A stretch of DNA of 64,000 nucleotides, from positions 1-64,000 of the forward strand of contig NZ_JAJONF010000029.1 in assembly GCF_021462265.1 (NCBI RefSeq), in the 5' to 3' direction. A model generated the notes under the pieces. That model searched no databases. It was given only the letters and a program-made list of their open reading frames with translations, and was not told where the DNA came from. Source of the DNA: Streptomyces shenzhenensis. Lineage in GTDB: Bacteria; Actinomycetota; Actinomycetes; Streptomycetales; Streptomycetaceae. The translations under genes and the position numbers were made by a program. This document shows, piece by piece, positions 41,601-50,023 of this stretch (position 1 is its first letter; every line of letters begins with the position of its first letter).

Positions 41601-42184
41601 CGACCGCCAAGCGTGACACCTACACCCCCGAGACCCTGCTCTCGGTGGCCGTCCGGGTCTTCAACGAGCGCGGCTACGACGGCACCTCCATGGAGCACCT
41701 CTCCAAGGCCGCCGGCATCTCCAAGTCCTCGATCTACCACCACGTCTCCGGCAAGGAGGAGTTGCTGCGCCGCGCGGTCAGCCGGGCCCTGGACGGCCTG
41801 TTCGCGATCCTCGACGAGGAGCACGCGCGCGTGGGCCCCGCCGCCGACCGCCTGGAGCACGTCGTACGGCGCATGGTCGAGGTGCTGATCACCGAACTGC
41901 CGTACGTGACGCTGCTGCTGCGGGTGCGCGGCAACACCGGCACCGAGCGGTGGGCGCTGGAGCGGCGCCGTGACTTCGACCACCGGGTGGCCGACCTGCT
42001 CAAGGCGGCCGCCGCCGAGGGGGACATACGCGGTGACGTGGAGGTGCGCCTCGCGACCCGGCTGGTCTTCGGCATGGTCAACTCCATAGTGGAGTGGTAC
42101 CGCCCGGACGGGCGCGGCGCGAGCGCGCCCGAGGTCGCGGACGCGGTCGCCCGGCTTGCCTTCTCGGGCCTGCGCGCCCACTGA
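41597..42184 (+). CDS. TetR-family regulator, PaaR-like
   Basis: A 195-residue TetR regulator: HTH (MEHLSKAAGISKSSIYHHVSGKEELLRRAV) and a helical ligand domain. It overlaps the paaH stop as ATGA, so it is co-transcribed with paaH. The paired operators at 40016 and 42788 lie on both sides of its operon, suggesting it controls paaN, paaH and the bkdR/bkdA2 region in response to an acyl-CoA; this is an inference from position and motif. It converges on bkdR with 1 bp between stops. Confidence 0.9.
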   Translation: MTTAKRDTYTPETLLSVAVRVFNERGYDGTSMEHLSKAAGISKSSIYHHVSGKEELLRRAVSRALDGLFAILDEEHARVGPAADRLEHVVRRMVEVLITELPYVTLLLRVRGNTGTERWALERRRDFDHRVADLLKAAAAEGDIRGDVEVRLATRLVFGMVNSIVEWYRPDGRGASAPEVADAVARLAFSGLRAH

Positions 42185-42185
42185 C

Positions 42186-42686
42186 TCAGCCCTGCGGCTC
42201 CAGGTCCTCCTCCTCGAACACCAGCGACGTGCGGGTGCTGAGCACCTCGGGGATGGCCTGGAGCCGGGTCAGCACCAGCTCGCGCAGCGCCCGGTTGTCG
42301 GGGGTGTGCACCAGAAGCAGCACGTCGAAGTCCCCGCCCACCAGGGCGATGTGGGAGGCGCCGGGCAGCTGACGCAACTGCTCGCGGACCGTGCGCCAGC
42401 TGTTCTGGACGATCTTCAGCGTGATGTAGGCCGAGGTGCCCTGGCCGGCCCGCTCATGGTCCACGCGGGCGCCGAAACCGCGGATCACCCCGTCCTCGAC
42501 GAGCCGGTTGATACGCGCGTAGGCGTTGGCGCGCGAGACGTGGACGCGTTCGGCGACCGACCGTATCGACGCCCGGCCGTCCGCCTGGAGGATCTGCAGG
42601 ATGTCCTGATCGATGGCGTCCAGCGGGCGCGCGGGCGGCAGTGCGGCGTGATCCCGCGGGCCCTCGGCCATTTGTTCAGGTGCCAT
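42186..42686 (-). CDS. bkdR: Lrp/AsnC-family regulator BkdR
   Basis: A 166-residue Lrp/AsnC regulator: N-terminal winged HTH (LDAIDQDILQILQADGRASIRSVAERVHVSRANAYARINRLVEDGVI) and a C-terminal RAM domain (AYITLKIVQNSWRTVREQLRQLPGASHIALVGGDFDVLLLV) that oligomerises and senses amino acids. It is divergent from the bkd operon, as for known BkdR genes. ATG 42686 has a GAGGCGGGGGGAC leader; an ATG at 42707 and a start further upstream lack a ribosome site. Confidence 0.9.
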   Translation of the reverse strand: MAPEQMAEGPRDHAALPPARPLDAIDQDILQILQADGRASIRSVAERVHVSRANAYARINRLVEDGVIRGFGARVDHERAGQGTSAYITLKIVQNSWRTVREQLRQLPGASHIALVGGDFDVLLLVHTPDNRALRELVLTRLQAIPEVLSTRTSLVFEEEDLEPQG

Positions 42687-42745
42687 GTCCCCCCGCCTCT
42701 CTACCATGGACGTACTGCGTTCATTCCAGGTTGTGGAGAACCGTT

Positions 42746-42801
42746 TGTCCACAGCCTGAAGCCGCCTGTAGCCAAAATGTGCCGACGACCGAACAATCGG
42801 T
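42746..42801. promoter_or_regulatory. bkdR/bkdA2 intergenic region: DnaA box and TetR-type operator
   Basis: In the 173-bp divergent promoter region, TTGTCCACA (42746-42754) is a strong DnaA-box sequence, and ACCGAACAATCGGT (42788-42801) matches the paaN/paaH operator except for one central base. The operator lies about 60 bp before bkdA2. BkdR itself presumably binds here as well; no clear Lrp motif was identified. Confidence 0.6.
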
Positions 42802-42859
42802 AGGTGAGACGGGTCACAGGTCCCGTCTCCCGTAGCCACCCCCACAAGGAGGTGCCGTC

Positions 42860-44005
42860 ATGACGGTCATGGAGCAGCGCGGCGCGTATCGCCCGGCGCC
42901 GCCGCCCGCCTGGCAGCCCCGGACGGACCCCGCGCCGCTGCTGCCCGACGAGCGCCCGTACCGCGTCCTCGGGACGGAGGCGGCCGCCAAGGCCGATCCG
43001 GAGCTGCTGCGCCGGCTGTACGCCCAGCTCGTGCGCGGCCGCAGGTACAACGCCCAGGCCACCGCCCTCACCAAACAGGGCCGCCTCGCCGTCTACCCCT
43101 CCAGCACCGGCCAGGAGGCCTGCGAGGTGGCCGCCGCGCTCGCCCTCGAGGAGCGCGACTGGCTCTTCCCCAGCTACCGGGACACCCTCGCGGTGATCGC
43201 CCGTGGCGTGGACCCCGTCGAGGCGCTCACCCTGCTGCGCGGCGACTGGCACACCGGCTACGACCCCTACGCCCACCGCGTGGCCCCCCTCTCCACCCCC
43301 CTCGCCACCCAGCTCCCGCACGCCGTCGGCCTCGCCCACGCGGCCCGCCTCAAGGGCGACGACGTGGTCGCCCTTGCCATGGTCGGCGACGGCGGCACCA
43401 GCGAGGGCGACTTCCACGAGGCCCTGAACTTCGCCGCCGTCTGGCAGGCCCCGGTCGTCTTCCTGGTCCAGAACAACGGCTTCGCCATCTCCGTCCCGCT
43501 CGCCAAGCAGACCGCCGCCCCCTCCCTGGCCCACAAGGCCGTCGGATACGGCGTGCCGGGCCGCCTGGTCGACGGCAACGACGCGGCCGCCGTGCACGAG
43601 GTCCTCACCGACGCCGTACGGCACGCGCGCGAAGGCGGCGGCCCGACCCTGGTCGAGGCGGTGACCTACCGGATCGACGCCCACACCAACGCCGACGACG
43701 CCACCCGCTACCGCGGTGACACCGAGATCGACGCCTGGCGCGACCACGACCCGGTCCTGCTCCTCGAGCGCGAGCTGACCGACCGCGGACTCCTCGACGA
43801 GGACACCGTCCGACGTGCCCGCGAGGACGCCGAGACCATGGCCGCCGACCTGCGCGCACGCATGAACCGCGACCCCGAACTCGACCCCATGCACCTGTTC
43901 GACCAGGTGTACGCCGAGACCACCTCGCAACTGCGCGAACAGCGCGCCCTGCTCCGTGCCGAGCTGGCGGCCGAGCGGCAGGACCAGGAGGGCGGAGCGC
44001 GATGA
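42860..44005 (+). CDS. bkdA2: Branched-chain 2-oxoacid dehydrogenase E1 alpha subunit
   Basis: A 381-residue thiamine-diphosphate enzyme subunit which, with BkdB2, decarboxylates the 2-oxoacids of Val, Ile and Leu. The ThDP motif is GDGGTSEGDFHEALNFAAVWQAPVVFLVQNN (GDG...NN); the loop YRIDAHTNADDATRYR corresponds to the regulated loop of E1 alpha. A normal N-terminus without extension distinguishes it from the second copy at 56945. ATG 42860 follows AAGGAGG. It overlaps bkdB2 as ATGA. The numbering follows S. coelicolor from memory. Confidence 0.95.
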   Translation: MTVMEQRGAYRPAPPPAWQPRTDPAPLLPDERPYRVLGTEAAAKADPELLRRLYAQLVRGRRYNAQATALTKQGRLAVYPSSTGQEACEVAAALALEERDWLFPSYRDTLAVIARGVDPVEALTLLRGDWHTGYDPYAHRVAPLSTPLATQLPHAVGLAHAARLKGDDVVALAMVGDGGTSEGDFHEALNFAAVWQAPVVFLVQNNGFAISVPLAKQTAAPSLAHKAVGYGVPGRLVDGNDAAAVHEVLTDAVRHAREGGGPTLVEAVTYRIDAHTNADDATRYRGDTEIDAWRDHDPVLLLERELTDRGLLDEDTVRRAREDAETMAADLRARMNRDPELDPMHLFDQVYAETTSQLREQRALLRAELAAERQDQEGGAR

Positions 44006-45006
44006 CGACCGTCGCCGTCAAGCCCGCCACCATGGCCCAGGCCCTCACGCGCGCGCTGCGCGACGCCATGGCCGCCGACCCCGCCGTGCACGTCATGGGC
44101 GAGGACGTCGGCACCCTCGGCGGGGTCTTCCGGGTCACCGACGGCCTCGCCAAGGAGTTCGGCGAGACCCGCTGCACCGACACCCCGCTCGCCGAGGCCG
44201 GCATCCTCGGCACCGCCGTCGGCATGGCCATGTACGGACTGCGCCCGGTCGTGGAGATGCAGTTCGACGCGTTCGCCTACCCCGCGTTCGAGCAGCTCAT
44301 CAGCCACGTCTCCCGGATGCGCAACCGCACCCGCGGCCGGATGCCCCTCCCGATCACCGTCCGTGTCCCCTACGGCGGCGGCATCGGCGGCGTCGAGCAC
44401 CACAGCGACTCCTCCGAGGCCTACTACATGGCCACCCCCGGCCTCCACGTCGTCACCCCCGCGACCGTCGCCGACGCCTACGGCCTGCTGCGCCGGGCCA
44501 TCGCCTCCGACGACCCGGTCGTCTTCCTCGAACCCAAGCGCCTGTACTGGTCCAAGGACACCTGGAACCCCGAGCAGCCGACGGACGTTGAACCCATCGG
44601 CCGCGCGGTGGTGCGCCGAACCGGGCGCAGCGCCACGCTCATCACCTACGGTCCGTCCGTACCGGTCTGCCTCGAAGCCGCCGAGGCCGCCCAGGCGGAG
44701 GGCTGGGACCTGGAAGTCGTCGACCTGCGCTCCCTGGTGCCGTTCGACGACGACACGGTCTGCGCGTCGGTACGGCGCACCGGGCGCGCGGTCGTCGTAC
44801 ACGAGTCGGGCGGGTTCGGCGGCCCGGGCGGGGAGATCGCGGCACGCGTGACCGAGCGCTGCTTCCATCATCTGGAGGCGCCGGTGCTGCGCGTGGCCGG
44901 GTTCGACATTCCCTACCCGCCGCCGATGCTGGAGCGCCACCACCTGCCCGGCGTCGACCGCATCCTGGACGCGGTGGCGCGTCTGCAATGGGAGGCCGAG
45001 GGCTGA
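44002..45006 (+). CDS. bkdB2: Branched-chain 2-oxoacid dehydrogenase E1 beta subunit
   Basis: A 334-residue transketolase-like E1 beta subunit. Conserved segments are MGEDVGTLGGVFRVTDGL, FGETRCTDTPLAEAGILGTAVG, VPYGGGIGGVEHHSDSSEAYY and the C-terminal transketolase domain (VVHESGGFGGPGGEIAARVTERCF). Together with E1 alpha it forms the decarboxylase of the complex. Starts and stops overlap those of its neighbours (ATGA with bkdA2, TGATG with bkdC2), indicating tight coupling. Its close relative is at 58183. Confidence 0.95.
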   Translation: MTTVAVKPATMAQALTRALRDAMAADPAVHVMGEDVGTLGGVFRVTDGLAKEFGETRCTDTPLAEAGILGTAVGMAMYGLRPVVEMQFDAFAYPAFEQLISHVSRMRNRTRGRMPLPITVRVPYGGGIGGVEHHSDSSEAYYMATPGLHVVTPATVADAYGLLRRAIASDDPVVFLEPKRLYWSKDTWNPEQPTDVEPIGRAVVRRTGRSATLITYGPSVPVCLEAAEAAQAEGWDLEVVDLRSLVPFDDDTVCASVRRTGRAVVVHESGGFGGPGGEIAARVTERCFHHLEAPVLRVAGFDIPYPPPMLERHHLPGVDRILDAVARLQWEAEG

Positions 45007-46346
45007 TGGCACAGGTGCTGGAGTTCAAACTGCCCGACCTCGGGGAGGGGCTGACCGAGGCGGTGATCGTCACCTGGCTGGTCCAGGTCGGCGAGGTCGT
45101 CGCGATCGACCAGCCGGTCGTCGAGGTCGAGACGGCGAAGGCGATGGTCGAGGTCCCCTGCCCCTACGGCGGTGTGGTCACCGCCCGCTTCGGCGAGGAG
45201 GGCACCGAACTGCCCGTCGGCGCCCCGCTCCTGACGGTCGCCGTCGGCGAGGCAGCCACGGTCCCCGAGGCGGAGGGCTCCGGCAACGTCCTGGTGGGAT
45301 ACGGCACGGGGGCGCCTCCGGCGCGCCGCCGCCGGATCCGCAACGCCGCCCCGGAGCGGGCGGGCGGCACGGCCGGCCCGGTCACTGCCCCGGAACCGGT
45401 GCCGCAGGCCGCCGTCACGGCGACGGCGCCCCACGCGCACGTGCCCGCACCCGCCACCACGCTCACCGACGGCCCCGTCCCGGTGATCTCCCCCCTGGTC
45501 CGCCGCCTCGCCCGGGACAACAACCTGGACCTGCGCGGGCTGTCCGGCTCGGGCCCCGACGGCCTGATCCTGCGGGCCGACGTCGAGGACGCCCTGCGGG
45601 TCAGCGCGGCCCGCGCCGCCACCCTCAGGACCCCGCCCGCCGCCTCGACCGCTCCCGCCGGCACCCGCACGCCACTCAAGGGCATCCGGGGCGCGGTCGC
45701 CGACAAGCTCTCCCGCAGCCGCCGGGAGATCCCCGACGCGACGTGCTGGGTGGACGCCGACGCGACCGAACTGATGCGCGCGCGCACCGTGATGAACGCG
45801 GCGCCGGGCCCGAGGATCTCCCTCCTCGCGCTCCTCGCCCGGATCTGCACCGCCGCCCTGGCCCGCCACCCCGAGCTGAACTCCTACGTCGACGTCGAGG
45901 CCCGCGAGATCGTCCGACTCGACCACGTCCACCTCGGCTTCGCCGCCCAGACCGACCGCGGCCTGGTCGTCCCCGTCGTCAAGGACGCCCACACCCGCGA
46001 CGCCGAGTCCCTGACGGCCGAGTTCGCCCGCCTGACCGAGGCGGCCCACGCCGGCAGCCTCACCCCCGCCGAACTCACCGGCGGCACCTTCACCCTGAAC
46101 AACTACGGCGTCTTCGGCGTCGACGGCTCCACCCCGATCATCAACCACCCCGAGGCGGCGATGCTGGGCGTGGGCCGCATCACTCCCAAGCCCTGGGTCC
46201 ACGAGGGCGAGTTGGCGGTCCGCCAGGTGGTGCAACTGTCACTCACCTTCGACCACCGGGTCTGCGACGGCGGCACGGCGGGCGGATTCCTCCGCTACGT
46301 GGCCGACTGCGTGGAACAGCCATCGGTACTTCTCAGGACACTCTGA
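45006..46346 (+). CDS. bkdC2: Branched-chain 2-oxoacid dehydrogenase E2 (lipoyl acyltransferase)
   Basis: A 446-residue acyltransferase that moves the branched acyl group from E1 to CoA. One lipoyl domain (residues 1-80, lipoyl Lys in EVETAKAMVEVP), a linker, a peripheral-subunit-binding domain (VISPLVRRLARDNNLDLRGLSGSGPDGLILRADVEDAL, about 160-197) and the catalytic domain with FDHRVCDGG (the HxxxDG motif with Cys in place of the usual Val). It closes the operon; no E3 gene follows. A hairpin at 46352 follows. Confidence 0.94.
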   Translation: MAQVLEFKLPDLGEGLTEAVIVTWLVQVGEVVAIDQPVVEVETAKAMVEVPCPYGGVVTARFGEEGTELPVGAPLLTVAVGEAATVPEAEGSGNVLVGYGTGAPPARRRRIRNAAPERAGGTAGPVTAPEPVPQAAVTATAPHAHVPAPATTLTDGPVPVISPLVRRLARDNNLDLRGLSGSGPDGLILRADVEDALRVSAARAATLRTPPAASTAPAGTRTPLKGIRGAVADKLSRSRREIPDATCWVDADATELMRARTVMNAAPGPRISLLALLARICTAALARHPELNSYVDVEAREIVRLDHVHLGFAAQTDRGLVVPVVKDAHTRDAESLTAEFARLTEAAHAGSLTPAELTGGTFTLNNYGVFGVDGSTPIINHPEAAMLGVGRITPKPWVHEGELAVRQVVQLSLTFDHRVCDGGTAGGFLRYVADCVEQPSVLLRTL

Positions 46347-46351
46347 CCGCA

Positions 46352-46432
46352 GCGCGCCCCTTCAGGCGCGCGGGGCTGTGTCAATGTGCGGCTCCGCCGC
46401 GGGGGCGCGGCAAGCCACGATGCACCCGTACT
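46352..46432 (+). repeat. Terminator and common Streptomyces 3' repeat
   Basis: GCGCGCC / GGCGCGC (46352-46371) forms a hairpin just after bkdC2, then CGGGGCTGTGTC, TGTGCGGCTCCGCCGCG and GGGCGCGGCAAGCC, closely like 37988-38032. No gene is seen to 46542. Confidence 0.65.
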
Positions 46433-46542
46433 CGCCCGTGTGCCCACGGCCTCGTCCCCTTGGGCGCACATCCGCAACCACACCCCGCAGATCCCACGCC
46501 CCGTCGGTTCCCCGTGATCAGAACGCCCCCCATACTCGAAAG

Positions 46543-47532
46543 GTGACCGCCACCGACCCACCCCCCTACGACGCGATCGTGCTGGCCGGCGGCGCCGCCC
46601 GGCGCCTCGGCGGGGCCGACAAGCCCGCCGTCCGGGTAGGCGGCCGCCCCCTGCTGGACCGCGTCCTCGCGGCCTGCGCCGGCGCACGGCGGACCGTCGT
46701 CGTGGCGGCCCCCCGCCCCACCTCCCGCCCGGTCCGCTGGACCCGCGAGGACCCTCCGGGCGGCGGCCCGGTCGCCGCCCTCCACGCCGGCCTGCGCCAC
46801 ACCACCGCCGCCCGCGCGGTCGTCCTCTCCGCAGACCTGCCGTTCCTCGAAGAGGCCACCGTGGAACGTCTGTTGTCGGCCCTGCACGCGGCCGGCACGG
46901 ACGGCGCGCTGCTCACCGACGCCGACGGCCGGGACCAGCCCCTCGTCGCGGCCTACCGCACCACCGCACTCCGGCACGCCCTCGCGGCCCTCGCCGGGGG
47001 CAACAGCGACGACAACAGCGACAACAGCCACGACAGCGGCAACAGCCACGACAGCGACGACAACGGCAGCGGCCTCACCGGCCTCCCCCTGCGGCGTCTC
47101 ACCGCCGCACTGAACCTCACCCGCGTCCCGGACCCCCTCGCGTCCTTCGACTGCGACACCTGGGACGACATCGCCGACGCCAGGGCACGGATCAGGGAGC
47201 ATGGGCACGTGTTGGATGAATGGATCTCCGCAGTCAAGGACGAACTGGGCATCGACCTGGACGTCGACACCCGCGTCCTGCTCGACCTGGCCCGGGACGC
47301 CGCGCACGGCGTGGCCCGCCCCGCCGCCCCGCTGACCACCTTCCTCGTCGGCTACGCCGCCGCACAGGCCAGGGGCGGCCCCGAGGCGGTCGCCGAGGCG
47401 GCCCACAAGGCGGCCGCGCTGGCCCTGCGCTGGGCGGAGGAGGCGAACCCTTCCCCCGGGGCCGCCGCCGACGGGCCGGGCCCCGACAGACCGGGCCCCG
47501 GCACCACCCCCGCCCCCGGGCCCGGCCGGTGA
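46543..47532 (+). CDS. mobA: Molybdenum cofactor guanylyltransferase fused to DUF6457
   Basis: A 329-residue fusion. Residues 1-215 resemble MobA: LAGGAARRLGGADKP (GTP-binding loop), RWTREDPPGGGPVAALHAGL and VVLSADLPFLEEATV, and end PLASFDCDTWDDIADARARI. The enzyme attaches GMP to molybdopterin. Residues 230-310 (VLDEWISAVKDELGIDLDVD...VARPAAPLTTFLVGYAAAQ) match DUF6457, often beside moeA. Between them an Asp/Asn/Ser/His insert (NSDDNSDNSHDSGNSHDSDD) comes from a repeat at about 47002-47070. The GTG at 46543 has only a weak leader. It overlaps moeA as GTGA. Confidence 0.88.
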   Translation: MTATDPPPYDAIVLAGGAARRLGGADKPAVRVGGRPLLDRVLAACAGARRTVVVAAPRPTSRPVRWTREDPPGGGPVAALHAGLRHTTAARAVVLSADLPFLEEATVERLLSALHAAGTDGALLTDADGRDQPLVAAYRTTALRHALAALAGGNSDDNSDNSHDSGNSHDSDDNGSGLTGLPLRRLTAALNLTRVPDPLASFDCDTWDDIADARARIREHGHVLDEWISAVKDELGIDLDVDTRVLLDLARDAAHGVARPAAPLTTFLVGYAAAQARGGPEAVAEAAHKAAALALRWAEEANPSPGAAADGPGPDRPGPGTTPAPGPGR

Positions 47533-48899
47533 CCGCCCCCGGCACCCGGGCAGGCACACCCGCCCGCGCGGACACCGACGACGATCTCGACGTCGAGGAG
47601 GCGCTCGCCCTCGTGAGAGAGCCCAGGGAGCCCAGGCAGGACGCGACTCCCACCCCCGGCGCCGAGCACGCCCACGGCGGACCATCGGCGCACCGCCACC
47701 GCGCCACCCCCTGGCCGCAGGCCCGCGAGACCGCCGCCCGCGCCGCCCGGTCCGGCGGCCGCCGTGCCCCCGTCTCCGTAACCCTGGCCGACGCCCTCGG
47801 CCTGGCCCTCGCCGCCCCGCTGGCCGCCCTCACCGACCTGCCCCCCTTCGACACCTCCGCCATGGACGGCTGGGCGGTCGCCGGACCCGGCCCCTGGGAC
47901 GTGCGCGAGGAGGGCGCGCTGGCCGGGCACGCGCAGCCCGAGCCGCTCACCGACGGCGAGGCGGTCCGTATCGCCACCGGCGCCCGCGTCCCGGCGGACA
48001 CCACCGCGGTGCTGCGCAGCGAGCACGGCCGTCTCGACGGCCAGGGCCGGCTGCACCCCACCCGCGAGGTGGTGCACGGCCAGGACATCCGCCCGCGCGG
48101 CCAGGAATGCCGCAGCGGCGACCAGTTGCTGCCCGTCGGCACCCTCGCCACCCCGGCCGTTCTCGGCCTCGCCGCGGCCGCCGGCTACGACACCGTCACC
48201 GCCGTCCCCCGCCCCCGAGCCGAAGTCCTGGTCCTCGGCGACGAGTTGCTCACCGAAGGCCTCCCGCACGACGGGCTCGTCCGGGACGCGCTCGGCCCGA
48301 TGCTGCCGCCCTGGCTGCGCGCGCTCGGCGCCGAGGTCACCGCCGTACGACGGCTCGGCGACGACGCCAAGGCCCTTCGGAAGGCGATCACCTCCTCGAC
48401 GGCCGACCTCGTCGTCACCACGGGCGGCACCGCCTCCGGCCCGGTCGACCACGTCCACCCGACCCTGGAGCGCATCGGCGCCCAACTCCTCGTCGACGGC
48501 GTCAAGGTGCGCCCCGGCCACCCCATGCTGCTGGCCCGCACCAAGGAGAACCAGCACCTCGTCGGCCTCCCCGGCAACCCCCTTGCCGCCGTCTCCGGCC
48601 TGCTCACCCTCGCCGAACCCCTGCTGCGCACCCTCGCCGCCCGCCCGGCCCCCGAGCCGTACGCGCTGCCGCTGGCGGAAGCGGCGCACGGCCACCCGTA
48701 CGACACCCGGCTCATCCCGGTCGTCCTGCGGGGGGACGCCGCGACGCCGCTCCACTACAACGGCCCGGCCATGCTCCGCGGCATCGCCGCCGCCGACGCG
48801 CTCGCGGTCGTACCACCGGGCGGAGCACAGCAGGGTGCGGAGACGGAGCTCCTCGACCTGCCGTGGGCGGCCGCGGGCATCGAGGTGTTTTTCACCTGA
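47529..48899 (+). CDS. moeA: Molybdopterin molybdotransferase MoeA
   Basis: A 456-residue MoeA/gephyrin-family protein that inserts molybdate into molybdopterin. Landmarks are the PPFDTSAMDGWAV motif, VRIATGARVPADTTAVLRSEH, the MPT-binding core VLVLGDELL...TTGGTASGPVDHV (the family's GGxSxGxxD loop is altered here), LVGLPGNPLAAVSGLLTL and C-terminal domain IV. The first 75 residues are disordered and variable. GTG 47529 overlaps the mobA stop. It presumably serves cytoplasmic molybdoenzymes encoded elsewhere. Confidence 0.92.
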   Translation: MTAPGTRAGTPARADTDDDLDVEEALALVREPREPRQDATPTPGAEHAHGGPSAHRHRATPWPQARETAARAARSGGRRAPVSVTLADALGLALAAPLAALTDLPPFDTSAMDGWAVAGPGPWDVREEGALAGHAQPEPLTDGEAVRIATGARVPADTTAVLRSEHGRLDGQGRLHPTREVVHGQDIRPRGQECRSGDQLLPVGTLATPAVLGLAAAAGYDTVTAVPRPRAEVLVLGDELLTEGLPHDGLVRDALGPMLPPWLRALGAEVTAVRRLGDDAKALRKAITSSTADLVVTTGGTASGPVDHVHPTLERIGAQLLVDGVKVRPGHPMLLARTKENQHLVGLPGNPLAAVSGLLTLAEPLLRTLAARPAPEPYALPLAEAAHGHPYDTRLIPVVLRGDAATPLHYNGPAMLRGIAAADALAVVPPGGAQQGAETELLDLPWAAAGIEVFFT

Positions 48900-48985
48900 C
48901 GGCTCCCGGCCGCGGGCGGCGTCCAGCCACACGAACGGGTGAGCGACGAGGCTGTTCCGGACCCGGCGATCGCTGAGTTCTCCTC

Positions 48986-49020
48986 TCTCCGGAGGAGATC
49001 TGGAGGATTTTCCGGAGGAA
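48986..49020. promoter_or_regulatory. Paired palindromes upstream of the quinone oxidoreductase gene
   Basis: TCTCCGGAGGAGA (48986-48998) and TTCCGGAGGAA (49010-49020) are both palindromes around a central GGA and share CCGGAGGA, spaced 23 bp. They lie just before the oxidoreductase start codon and could be operator half-sites or purine-rich leader. Confidence 0.4.
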
Positions 49021-49037
49021 GCAGTAGCGTCGGCCGC

Positions 49038-50018
49038 ATGTACGCGATCACGATTCCCGAACCTGGTGGGCCCGAGGCGCTGGTGTGGGACGAGGTTCCC
49101 GATCCCGTGCCCGGCGAGGGCGAAGTGCTGGTCGAGGTGGTGGCCAGCGCCGTCAACCGTGCCGACATCCTGCAGCGGCAGGGCAACTACAGCCCGCCGC
49201 CGGGCGCCTCCCCGTACCCCGGTCTGGAGTGCTCCGGGCGGATCGCCGCGATCGGTCCCGCGGTCTCCGGCTGGTCGGTCGGCGACGAGGTGTGCGCACT
49301 GCTCGCGGGCGGCGGCTACGCCGAGAAGGTCGCCGTGCCGGCCGGGCAACTGCTGCCGGTGCCCGAGGGCCTGGACCTGAAGCAGGCCGCCGCGCTGCCC
49401 GAGGTGGCCTGCACGGTCTGGTCGAACGTCTTCATGATCGCCCACCTGCGCCCCGGTGAGACCCTCCTCGTGCACGGCGGCTCCAGCGGCATCGGCACCA
49501 TGGCGATCCAGCTGGGCAAGGCGGTCGGCGCCAAGGTCGCGGTCACCGCGGGCACGAAGGAGAAGCTGGACTTCTGCGCCGGACTGGGCGCGGACATCCT
49601 CGTCAACTACCGCGAGCAGGACTTCGTCGCCGAGGTGAAGGAGGCCACCGGCGGCGCGGGTGCCGACGTCATCCTGGACAACATGGGCGCCAAGTACCTG
49701 GACCGCAACGTGCAGGCGCTCGCGGTCAACGGGCGGCTCGCGATCATCGGTATGCAGGGCGGCGTCAAGGGCGAGCTGAACATCGGCGCGCTGCTCGGCA
49801 AGCGGGCCGCGATCAGCGCGACCTCGCTGCGCGCCCGGCCGCTCGCCGAGAAGGCGGCCATCGTCGCCGCGGTGCGCGAGCACGTGTGGCCGCTGATCGC
49901 CCAGGGGCATGTCCGCCCGGTCGTCGACCGGGAACTGCCGATGGCCGAGGCGGCGCAGGCCCAGCGGGTGGTCGAGGCCAGCGAGCACATCGGCAAGGTC
50001 CTGCTGGTCGCCGGGTAG
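49038..50018 (+). CDS. NAD(P)H:quinone oxidoreductase, zinc-binding-dehydrogenase superfamily
   Basis: A 326-residue medium-chain reductase of the quinone oxidoreductase (QOR/PIG3) type. The GroES-like N-terminal domain (VNRADILQRQGNYSPPPGASPYPGLECSG) lacks zinc ligands, and the Rossmann motif is VHGGSSGIGTMAIQLGKAVG. It likely reduces quinones or enones with NADPH. The start is ATG 49038; no ribosome site is at standard distance, and GGAGGAAG lies about 18 nt upstream. Its stop is 5 bp from the left end of element B. Confidence 0.9.
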   Translation: MYAITIPEPGGPEALVWDEVPDPVPGEGEVLVEVVASAVNRADILQRQGNYSPPPGASPYPGLECSGRIAAIGPAVSGWSVGDEVCALLAGGGYAEKVAVPAGQLLPVPEGLDLKQAAALPEVACTVWSNVFMIAHLRPGETLLVHGGSSGIGTMAIQLGKAVGAKVAVTAGTKEKLDFCAGLGADILVNYREQDFVAEVKEATGGAGADVILDNMGAKYLDRNVQALAVNGRLAIIGMQGGVKGELNIGALLGKRAAISATSLRARPLAEKAAIVAAVREHVWPLIAQGHVRPVVDRELPMAEAAQAQRVVEASEHIGKVLLVAG

Positions 50019-50023
50019 CGCCG

